From positions 3,113,546 through 3,177,545 of the forward strand of contig CM030942.1 of the NCBI GenBank assembly GCA_018136815.1: a DNA stretch of 64,000 nt. The letters are read 5' to 3'. Each line of letters begins with the position of its first letter. Within the stretch, counting starts at the first letter, position 1. A program made the translations under genes and the position numbers. Under the pieces are notes generated by a model. It made no database searches. It was not told the origin of the DNA and saw only the letters and a program-made list of their open reading frames with translations. The stretch is from Isochrysis galbana. Taxonomy: Eukaryota > Haptophyta > Isochrysidales > Isochrysidaceae. Positions 35,001 to 41,544 of the stretch are shown here, one piece after another.

Positions 35001-35949
35001 TTGTTCGGTTCTTGTTTCGCGTATTCTGGAGCTCACCGGGACTGATTTGTCGAGTACAGAGCCGTATCGACATGAGGGTGTAGGCTTCGTCGAACGCGCT
35101 CAGCAAACGCTCATCCGTTTGATGCGCGCCTCGAATGAGGGTGGCAGCCATTGGGTCGACCATTTGCCGTTCCTACTCCTCTCGTTGAGGGCTTCTTCCG
35201 GTCGTGTCACCTCCCGGTCTCCAGCGTCTTTGATCTTTGGGCGTGAGCTGCGTCTGCCCGCTCAACTTTCTGATCCGAAGTCCGTTTCGCCAACTGCTCT
35301 CGAGGCGGCGTCCGCCGACGTTCGCTCGTACGCATCCAGGCTCAATGCGAGCCTCCGCCTCTCTTGGTCCAGCGCTCTCGAGGCTACCCTAGCCGCTCAG
35401 GCTGAGTCAGTCCGTGACGCTACCATCAAGTCTCAAAGACCAGCTCGTTTCGAACCTGGGGATCGCGTCTGCATGCGATTACCAGGCCATGCCAACAAGT
35501 TGCAATTCATCTACTCGGGTCCCTACCGCGTCGTAGAGGCTCTGTCCGACACTAGGTACCGACTCCGTGATCTGGAGAACCGGTTAGTCAAGGAGGAGGT
35601 GCATATCTCGAACCTCCGGCCGTATCATACTTTCGTTGATGAAGAGCCGCTGGCTGACGACGAGTACATCGTTGAAAAGTTGCTCGATCGTCGTAGCCAT
35701 GGCGATTCTATCGAGTACCTCGTGAAGTGGCGTGGCTATTCTATTCGAGAAGCCACCTGGGAGCCTCGTTCCGAGTTGCTCCGTCGTTGTTCTGATTTGC
35801 TTGATGAGTATGATCGCTCCGTCGAAGAGACTTGTCCAGAAGATGTTGAGTCCCCGGAAGCAACTTCTTCGTCGGCCAGGGATACTCCTCTTCCTCCCGT
35901 TCTCGATGCGCCGTCTTCGCGCACTCGATCCAGGCTCCATTCTCGTTGA
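29017..35949 (+). CDS. retroelement polyprotein: MTase-like, PR, RT, RNase H, INT, chromodomain
   Basis: Domain order, from motifs: Ser/Pro-rich leader; methyltransferase-like domain (about 29740-30213; VAHPPCTYL, VENPRMH, VQPWQHG, KIVEGR); polar linker; aspartic protease (LADTGAGPSVI); reverse transcriptase (VDYRDTN, FLPFGIQSGPS, active site YLDD); RNase H (TDGASKLGIAGILSQ); integrase zinc finger (HDRSGHLG ... CHECTLAK) and catalytic core (YCDVLSL, LRTDAGSN); GPY-like region; C-terminal chromodomain (YIVEKLLDRRSHGD, YLVKWRGYSIREATWEP). The chromodomain places it with chromoviruses, which use it to target chromatin. The frame is uninterrupted here. No separate gag is recognised in this copy. 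Confidence 0.93.
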   Translation: MSLSTVGSRAVEAETSASSSPLSPVRYISPSSCSFSRLEVAPVLVSDLVPDPEGSASGVNEDEGSKGAAAFRAHAVATADSGDAGAVDYDPSSRTIRTPASPLSLGSPEDPRSRDRPPEPTPFRSSPPKLESDDLLPLNSVAEAIHRIAVVGCSSAAKSTATARAPTRELQMLAASRARASGSSVILPRHLAEAALAVRRPHASTHSSPSAVLPTHFDELCAELAAIHDVVTLDAAEGIPPPRVLVVGEASGVVSSMFLLAGAHVATCDLRPSEIDYIPHFCGDALHIQNLGWDLVVAHPPCTYLSAVSCQWLDREPGRRQALESAARVFLAMASADAPFVAVENPRMHAEASALVGGLRPRQFVQPWQHGTGHQKATGLYLTASLPSLQPSKIVEGRLSAMADLSPSPHRGALRSRTYVGIAGAMAAQWMPVLRRYAREAKASRSLDFTVDWAISQAAASLRERPSLCSTGFELAEPRTALARFMEGRGEAASSSHLTPPSGSPVSDSVVVIPDAGPVADASRLLHQEDSETNVSQDEAEAEGDRFLPWEWPIEDRSTTPGPPNTVKKRRSKWQVFDRDVISGVHRWQDVTPSIAQEIAEQAAAAEPSEPPILSRLGSQGINALSPSASFTAGDEGVAELTNSFVAERPLETWDVGPDSGEDDTPEMPEHRSMQTIETKPSDAAEGEDTPRALYCDGATARGLSAAGFSELSKLPKTDLQKSLEKEWSRQMDQPRHPTDRRGLGYDGVPNPSSSAKASPRSSIPFVPQTVAAAIERVPHVDESSPSRLASNPTTLSPGAGTSLPVESIADTPPPLYPRHCLYVRDLVVCRADGDRAAQGFVLPDVALTVNSTLADTGAGPSVITTALLDRLPEDACVERVSDATVPNLHGPDGLPLITRGRASLVFSLSGRLFRHSFAVIEGNAMLLLGNDFLAAHSATISLDAASSEGSLRLRPASGDSEDSSRVLSECVVRVSTAPPPVADAGFVGAISMSPGQPLTVDFLERSTATREIPAGSEGEAAADARQPLYTPLFESADEFAAKAPASTSSEYLLYTEQSVTIPAFHRATIWVRVPLALRDHSDCAMLVDRLPNREALDSSPLVMPTVVTPTEDHRIAVTIVHTGVNALTLPSLHPIASLQVRFKLHRGWTPTGSEGDGDPVTALSEEQRSLLDSATIDPDRLLSDDQREEVRQLLARRIKAFALHPGAPNHTHVLEVELPLNPGAVPHRHAPSRVGRAGELIIEEEVAKMEAAGIIRKSNSAWASRVVLVSKKDGSVRFCVDYRDTNAKLRVEDSPLPLIVEAIDRLASGQGPLSSLFLCTLDLASGFWGIPIKESHKHITAFTTHRGKYEFNFLPFGIQSGPSYMCRLMDIVLGALAWEICMPYLDDVGIWSTGVGPSEEARAQASFEQMLHRLDLVLERLEWAGLTCKMSKCVFFATSTEYLGHVVSREGLKMDPKKVAAVADIDPSSINSLEAVRSFLGLCSYYRRFIRQFAAKAAPLTALTRKGCDVAKESQSEECRRAIQELKTAITSEPVLTPPRDDRPFIVKTDGASKLGIAGILSQLGDDNRERVVGYYARSLTSAERHWTVTEIELLAALESIRNWRPYLWGRRFKLVVDHSALRWLHTMKDQVAGGPASRLTRWALKLAEYRFDVEHKPGAVHQDADGLSRLASLEPEHEDEPLAGPASLAVREPGSESLAEHERSHPVAAITRSVVTARGLQALDRSRRRASDSGPAIQSSYLAPGTPTSEEMRAALAEDPFVEPLLGSGETANHEPSGQGSPPPAAASGPIVEDDSCSSPVAPAPAPAQPSKMFRRFVVHDGLVYYRTVPDSTDPDSLVLYVPPSLRSRYLFAYHDRSGHLGVSRMSGLLRTRVYWPGMSSDVASYVRECHECTLAKPLPRALASPSGLSVGTNPFDVVYCDVLSLAPTHNFVPGVSGYDKLVVFIDSLTRWIEAEPSNGDPSSEMALDMFIRLIVTRYGVPRQLRTDAGSNLCSVLVSRILELTGTDLSSTEPYRHEGVGFVERAQQTLIRLMRASNEGGSHWVDHLPFLLLSLRASSGRVTSRSPASLIFGRELRLPAQLSDPKSVSPTALEAASADVRSYASRLNASLRLSWSSALEATLAAQAESVRDATIKSQRPARFEPGDRVCMRLPGHANKLQFIYSGPYRVVEALSDTRYRLRDLENRLVKEEVHISNLRPYHTFVDEEPLADDEYIVEKLLDRRSHGDSIEYLVKWRGYSIREATWEPRSELLRRCSDLLDEYDRSVEETCPEDVESPEATSSSARDTPLPPVLDAPSSRTRSRLHSR

Positions 35950-36336
35950 TCCCATGTCTTGGGTAAGGGACCCGTCCCTCTAGGCTAGCCCCACGCCTCG
36001 GCTAGGGCTCCGAGTTCAAGTTTCCGTCCGAGCGAATCATGGAGGTGCTGAACGCGTGCTGCCTGCGCTCTACACCCGGCGCAACACCCGAGCAAAGCTC
36101 CTGTAAAAGGGAGAAGTGGGTGGGGCAGTGCGTACGAAAGAGGCCGCCGCGTTAAGCCGCCGATTTCGTGCTCGCTTTGGATCCAAAGGGTGTTCTTGTC
36201 TCCACGTTTCGCTCGCTATGTTCCGTTGCTTCTTGTTCCGATTCTGACCTCTGGTCAGCTCAGGTTCTAGGTTCCAGGTCTCTGTTTCCAGGTTCACCGC
36301 TCGACATCGGGAGACGTCTCGATCTTAGTCGGGGGG
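35950..36336 (+). other. retroelement 3' internal non-coding region
   Basis: From the polyprotein stop to the right LTR. It is matched in copy 2 at 48815-49201. Small open frames on both strands are conserved only because the copies are nearly identical. Ends in a G-rich purine tract at the LTR border. Confidence 0.7.
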
Positions 36337-37241
36337 TGTCGCATTCATCCTAGATGATGCGATTTCCAGGCTCTTATTTCCAGGTCCTTCGCCGTGCGGC
36401 CACACGGTGAAGCTCAGGTACTTCTAGGTTGGTAGGGTTCGTCCCTAGCGATCTAGAATTCGAGTTCTCGTTTCGTTCCTTCTAGCCTGTTTGTCAGGTC
36501 TAGATTCCAGGTTTCCTCCCAAAGCCGCAGCTTGGATTGTAACGAGATGAACGAGATGTAACGAGATGGCCTGATGGCCCGACGACGAGATGAACGAGAT
36601 GGCCTTGATGGCCCGACGAGATGAACGAGATGGCCCTGGGGCCCGACGAGATGAACGAGATTTTCGGGTAACGGAATTGGACGAGGAGTTTCCCCACTAA
36701 GCTTGGTCGTAATGCGGTGAAACCGATTTGCAGACAAGCGGGAAACCGGGGCGGAAGGAACTGGCAAGGAAGTCGGCAGGAAGGCAGAGGAAATGTCTTG
36801 GCAAGGCGACGGAGGCAGGATTTTAACGGTAGACGGAGTGCAGAATTTTAACGGTAGGAAGGCAGGATATTTTTAACAGTAGGAAGAGGCAGGATTTCTA
36901 ACGGTAGACGGAGTGCGGAATTTTTTACGGTAGAAGAAGAGCGTGGAATTTAACTGTAGAAGAAGAGCGGAGAGGAGAAGGAGCGGGGCTCGAACTGCAG
37001 AGCGCTCCGTCCGGACTCGAACTCGCGACCCAGAGCAAAAGGTTGGTGGAGGCGGTGGGTTGAACCACTATGCCACGCGAGAGTTTACGTAGCCATAGGG
37101 CCGAGGGGATGGGCTGAGAACCGCCCTATATACTCTGGGTTTTTGTCTCTTCTTTTTCACTTTTCTTCTTCTTTCTTCCTCTGTTTCTTTTTACTGTTTA
37201 CTGTTATTTCTTTTTGCCTCTGAGACATCGCGAATGCGACA
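36337..37241 (+). repeat. right LTR of retroelement copy 1
   Basis: About 905 bp, starting TGTCGCATTC and ending GAATGCGACA (10-bp perfect terminal inversion). Its first 185 bp match the LTR of copy 2; the rest differs. Inside are an 'acgagatgaacgagatggcc' tandem block (about 36540-36665), an 'aacggtag' tandem block (about 36825-36965) and, on the minus strand near 37000-37085, tRNA-like words. Confidence 0.85.
37000..37085 (-). other. tRNA-like / pol III promoter-like segment inside LTR
   Basis: Reverse strand reads gcgtggcatagtggttcaac, close to a tRNA A box (TGGCATAGTGGTT). About 45 bp later comes gcgagttcgagtcc, close to a B box. The arms do not pair well as a clover leaf, so a working tRNA is unlikely. 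A tRNA-derived SINE head or chance are the alternatives. Confidence 0.35.
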
Positions 37242-37742
37242 CCCAACTGCCATTCCAAAAAATACAACTGGCCAACTGCCATTCCAAAAAATACAACTGC
37301 CCAACTCCCTCGGTCCTGTGCATTTGCCCCCGATGTGAAAAGTTAGATCCCGTGCTTTTGTCCCCCGATGTGAAAAGTTAGGCGTGTGAGTCTTTGTTTC
37401 CGATTTTCACCCCCCTCGGTCCTGTGCATTTGCGCAGAAACACCCAAATCATGCGTTGAGTACAAAACCACGCGTCATCCTCCATCGAGCACACCATAAA
37501 CCTACTCACAAGTGGATTTCCTGACGTGGGAGGCGCACCACTACCAAGAGGATTCACTGACGTGGGAGGCAGGCGGCACACCCGATACGGGTCACTCACT
37601 TCTCAATGGGTGCTCAATCCACCTACTGCAGAAGATAGGCAATACGACACACTCCCACCCATGTAGTCGCCTTCCGAGATGGTCGCACTTGTACTCACCA
37701 CAGCATTCCTCGTAACGAAGTGCAAAGTCCCTACCAGTGCTC
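37242..37742 (+). other. minisatellite tail and short tandem words
   Basis: 37242-37315 resumes the minisatellite interrupted by the retroelement. 37316-37440 repeats 'ctcggtcctgtgcatttg' and 'cccgatgtgaaaagttag' twice. 37517-37572 repeats 'tgacgtgggaggc' twice. No gene. Confidence 0.7.
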
Positions 37743-37895
37743 ATCGCCGATTTTGTTGTGGAAGAGAGCGATTTTTGAGATTCTTCAAGACCCCCTTGCC
37801 AAGGGCCTCGGAGAATGCCCTCATTCCCTCTTGGCCAATTTTGTTGTACCAGAGATCGAGATGTTTGAGATTGCTCAAGGCCCCCTTGGATATGG
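37743..37895 (-). pseudogene. LRR gene fragment
   Basis: Reverse strand encodes AISKGALSNLKHLDLWYNKI then GQEGMRAFSEALGKGVLKNL, two RI-type leucine-rich repeats. The frame is lost soon after. Together with the plus-strand remnant at 27713-28090 it indicates an LRR gene copied or inverted and then eroded. Confidence 0.6.
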
Positions 37896-37898
37896 CCT

Positions 37899-38180
37899 AG
37901 TTGGGGCAGTTGGGCAGTTGTATTTGTGGAGGCAGTTGGGCAGTTGTATTTTTTGGAATGGCAGTTTGGCAGTTGGGAAGTTGTATTTTTGGAATGGCAG
38001 TGGTGTGCGGCTCCTCCCGACTGGGCGCGGTGGCGTGAGCTCCAGAATATGGGGGCAGTTGTCTTTTTGGAGAGGCAGTTGTATTTTTGGAATGGTAGTT
38101 GGGCAGTTGTATTTTTGGAGAGGCAGTTGGAACAATTGTATTTTTGGAGAGGCAGTTGGGCAGTTGTCTTTTTGGAACAT
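37899..38180 (-). repeat. inverted copy of minisatellite 28094-28378
   Basis: By eye the reverse complement is the same as 28094-28378 throughout, including the unique island around ggagctcacgccaccgcgcc. It is joined to the LRR fragment on its low-coordinate side, the opposite order from the left copy. Confidence 0.9.
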
Positions 38181-38541
38181 CGGAGCTGCAAGACACTACC
38201 GCGACCACCAACAATCGTCGTGGCACCGATCGTGATGAAGGTAGCGTGTATGCAAATACTCCTGGCTGGGTTTCAAGGCATGTGTCACGCACGGCACCAG
38301 GCCGAAGTGGCTGTGCTCATGGAGGAAAGCGCTAGAGTGGTTTTGTGCTCATGGGTTTTTTTGTACATAACGCCAATCCGTACCACACAGGATCCTGGTC
38401 TACAAGTGGGATGCTACCATTTTCCAGGCGAGCGGCCTCCAGGGATTAATGTATGTCATAGTAGGGGGCGTTGCTCGCTTCAGTGTCGCCATATCAGAGT
38501 TGTAGACAGTGAGGTGTACCCACCTCAGCGCCATCGCGTCC
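38181..38541. other. spacer, no gene seen
   Basis: Mixed composition between the inverted minisatellite and the AT-rich orphan gene. Short frames only; presumably the 3' flank of the orphan. Confidence 0.4.
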
Positions 38542-39849
38542 TCAGATTTGCTGCATTTCTGAATGCTTTACTTTTCCCATAATCATGTCCCCAAGACTCG
38601 CATACAGATGATGACCGTCTTGAATGTAGATCTTATTAAGGATCGGAATCAGTACTTCGTTTTGTATCGCCGAGACAAATTCGCCTGTAAGTTCCTCGTT
38701 GCGAGAACGGGGTGTGTTGAATGTGTCTGATAATGCATGTAACACATATTTCGGGAACAAATTTTTCATCATTTTGGGTACGAATTTAGAGTTCCTCTTG
38801 ATGACGCTTATCTTTTGAAGGAACTGTAGTACCTCAACGTATTTGTCTACAATGCTGCTGATAGGTAAATCAGAAGACATTTCAGCGACTAATTCTGTCA
38901 CATGGTCTACATGTGTTTGATCATTTTCATTGATGTCATAATCGTTGATGATCTGATATAACCTTTGAGGATCACCTACGTCACTCGGCGCCGCGTATCT
39001 AAGAACAAGAAGTACTGGGTCATCTAAATCCGTATCCTGTGATAATGGCGCGACACTCTCTCTAGCGTGTTGTGCTGAAGTGCCTGCTGTGGCTTCTTTT
39101 ATGGCTTTTGTGGGTTTTGCTTGGGCTGTCTGTACCATCATTCGATAATTTTGAACGTGCTCAAACTGTGTCACGAATTTTCGGATCTCATCCGTGACAC
39201 ATGTATCGACAATTTTTGCAGCTTGTATATTATCAATAGACTCCTTCACTTTATCAAACTGTTCCTTCACCTTATTCTGTAGTAGTAACAACTTCATATT
39301 ATTGTCATTTGCAATCAGGTTACGTGCAAGTTGTACGTCTCTACTATTTATTGGTGTTGGTTTGGCGGCTGCTGCGGCATTGATGAGGTACCGGACAAGG
39401 TCCGGAAGGTTCTTGTTAATAGTGTTCTGGAGGAATTTTAATACATCTTTATTTGTTAACTGAGGCTTGTTATTTATTATGATTTTCCCCAGTACAGGGT
39501 CCTTTTTGATGGCACTTCGTATTTCTTGATCTCTATTGTTATTCGTTCTCACCGCGTATCCCCCGATGAGTAGACCAAAGAACAGCACGCCGAGTAATAA
39601 TAAGAAGGACTTGGAATTTTTTTCGTTTAGAATTCTTTGGAGTTCTGTGAGTTCTGAAGGTGGTGGTGAGGGTGGTGATGCGGTTGCGGTTGGGGGTTCG
39701 ACTTTGGGACATGTATTGTTCCTATCAGCCTCAAATGCCTTGGCCTGGGCCTCTGCCTTGGCCTGGGCATCGAGGAAAGACGCGGGCGGTTTGGCAATTA
39801 GTGCTCCTTCCCCGATCCGCAGACGCGCCTTCGCAGCTGCGACCGCCTG
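38542..39849 (-). CDS. AT-rich orphan membrane protein
   Basis: An open frame runs from a plausible 3' splice site (ttattgccctcag) ending at 39850 down to the stop at 38542. The first 60-65 codons are GC-rich (AVAAAKARLRIGEGALIAKP, then AQAKAEAQAKAFEAD and Pro-rich). A single transmembrane helix (FLLLLGVLFFGLLIGGY) follows, then about 330 Lys/Asn/Ile/Asp-rich residues predicted mostly helical (for example KEQFDKVKESIDNIQAAKI). The last 1.1 kb is markedly AT-richer than any other coding region here. No family was recognised. The composition suggests transfer from another source, possibly viral or organellar, which is inference. The true start is unknown: no convincing ATG precedes the helix. 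Confidence 0.6.
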   Translation of the reverse strand, partial: QAVAAAKARLRIGEGALIAKPPASFLDAQAKAEAQAKAFEADRNNTCPKVEPPTATASPPSPPPSELTELQRILNEKNSKSFLLLLGVLFFGLLIGGYAVRTNNNRDQEIRSAIKKDPVLGKIIINNKPQLTNKDVLKFLQNTINKNLPDLVRYLINAAAAAKPTPINSRDVQLARNLIANDNNMKLLLLQNKVKEQFDKVKESIDNIQAAKIVDTCVTDEIRKFVTQFEHVQNYRMMVQTAQAKPTKAIKEATAGTSAQHARESVAPLSQDTDLDDPVLLVLRYAAPSDVGDPQRLYQIINDYDINENDQTHVDHVTELVAEMSSDLPISSIVDKYVEVLQFLQKISVIKRNSKFVPKMMKNLFPKYVLHALSDTFNTPRSRNEELTGEFVSAIQNEVLIPILNKIYIQDGHHLYASLGDMIMGKVKHSEMQQI

Positions 39850-40289
39850 AGGGCAATAAGGCGTTCATTGGGCCCACACGCTCGCTCCAAGGGGCCTTGA
39901 CTTCTACACAGGAGCGTGCGCCCAACAGAACGCCTTAATGCCAGGACGCCCCTCCATGTAAGTGGGTCAACGTGGCACCATCAAAGTCTTACTCCCGAGT
40001 CTTCTACACAGGAGCGTGCGGCCAAATGAACGCTTATTGCCTCAGCCAGGGATTCTGCCTCGAGCCTCGAGGAACCTTGGTGGTGGGGGAGGGGAAGGGG
40101 GGGGGTTGTAAGGGAGGGTTGGGAAGTAGATAGAGCATTGCAACACTAGCACGCCTACCTCGCGCCGTACAAACAGCGGAAACAACTGTTGTTTCAAGAT
40201 TTTTTCTTGCCACCCCCTACCTACCTCTTACCTCTTACCTGGCCTGTGCTGGCTTGTAGTGTCTGTGCCCTTGTTTGTGAACCCCCCTT

Positions 40290-40425
40290 CTACGCCCAAA
40301 TATGCAGTAAATATGTGAAATATGCGTAAAAATGTAATGATATGTAATTTGGAAAAGTTGACCCAAATATGTAGTTCAATATGTCACATATTTTTACCAA
40401 GGCCTAGTGTCAACAAGGTAGTGTT
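40290..40425 (-). repeat. dispersed AT-rich repeat family E, copy 2
   Basis: Reverse complement carries aggccttggtaaaaatatg and 'acatatttgggtcaac', matching 26505-26640. Confidence 0.5.
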
Positions 40426-40528
40426 GCTTTATATTAATAATATTTACTACAGATAGATATACGATGCATCGCCAAGCATCTCAACTATCAACTATCGTAC
40501 TATATCGTCAAACCGATAGCGATAGGGT

Positions 40529-40712
40529 CATGGAGCACGCGCCGCTCCCCTCCTCTCTCCCCTGCCGCCCACCGCCCGCGGTGACGGACGATCGGCCCAT
40601 GAGCCCGAGGCCGTGCGCTCCGAAGCGTTCGTGCGAGAGTAGAGTGTGCCACGCACAGCCCAGGCTGCAGGTTGCGCACGAGCCACGGCCCGTGCCACCT
40701 CCAGACGGCTAG
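40529..40712 (+). repeat. dispersed repeat family D, copy 2
   Basis: Begins with an ATG frame MEHAPLPSSLPCRPPPA and ends at a stop near 40710. It aligns with 4165-4340 in the same frame with moderate divergence. Conservation of frame hints that the ancestor was coding. Confidence 0.5.
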
Positions 40713-41544
40713 GAAGGATGAAGAGTTTGTCTCCCGCAAGTGCCTCGCCAGTGGCGGTGGGGGGGGGGGGGGGGGACGCTGCGCGAAAAGTATAGGACGT
40801 TTGGCGGGGTTCGAATTCGGAGACTTATTCGTTATTCTGAGGCAGAGGGCAGAAAAATCACATATCACTCGTACTACAAGTACTTAATATCGCACGGAAA
40901 ATATATCGGAAGGATACGGCGACTAAAACTTAGCCATCGCGCGGACATGTGCGCCGAGGATCGCAAGGGGAAAGCGCAGGGACAGGGAGGCGACATATGA
41001 CGTATATGGACGTAGCATGGAGCGCAAGTGGCAAAGGTAGCCCATAGCCCAATGCGACCATAAGGCCCATCCAAAGCCGCTGAGGCGGCATCGAGGGCCG
41101 AGCTCGTCGGCGTGAAAGTCCCACTCAAACGGCCCCTGGAAGCGTGCATCTGGATGGCGTCGGGCCACAACGTTGTCATGGCACGAAGGGTGCGCCACAC
41201 GGCACGGTGGCGGCACGTCCTTACGGGCCGACAGCCCCGACTTTAAAGCAGCCGGTGCCACTCGTTGGCCTGCGGGTGACGACGGCCATGTACACATTCC
41301 GCCACATTGTCCAAAAGTTCGATCAATCGGCTCGCTGTCGCGAAGGAGTTGCGGTTGCACGTGACAAGTTCAAAACAGGCACCGCCTGAGTGGCTTGCCT
41401 CGATGACTGCAATGAGGCAATGTCCGGTCCCTTTCAGTGCGAACGCCACCGACGAAGACCGCCACAGCATAGGCGGTCTCGTGAGTGTACGGCGCACGGC
41501 GTTGGACTCGACGAGGTCAACAAGCACGATGCGCCACGCGCTGT

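Larger units (their letters stand above)
28836..37241 (+). mobile_element. Ty3/gypsy LTR retroelement (chromovirus) with methyltransferase-like domain, copy 1
   Basis: Bounded by TGTCGCATTC at the left and GAATGCGACA at the right. A 5-bp target duplication CCCAA (28831-28835 and 37242-37246) shows insertion into the minisatellite. The internal part encodes one long frame (29017-35949). A purine-rich stretch ending in GGGGGG precedes the right LTR. It is broken at its left end (about one major loss), while the coding region looks whole. Near-identity of its coding region to copy 2 suggests recent activity. Fossil-level description only. Confidence 0.93.
39850..41544. other. intergenic with short inverted/direct repeats
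   Basis: 39850-40050 holds three related copies of a 'gaacgc(c)ttaatgcc' and 'acacaggagcgtgcg' module in mixed orientation. A G-rich run (about 40080-40110), AT-rich repeat E (40290-40425) and repeat D (40529-40712) follow. A G tract sits at 40758-40776. Minus-strand open frames at 40923-41360 and 41243-41527 downstream of Der look more protein-like than average but have no domain or firm splice pattern. Confidence 0.5.

Noticed and set aside
37000-37085. A functional tRNA gene
   Set aside because: A-box and B-box words are present, but the T-arm and acceptor stems do not pair.
40923-41527. Minus-strand frames downstream of Der as an extra gene
   Set aside because: Compositionally plausible, but without start, splice signals or recognised domain; left as unassigned.
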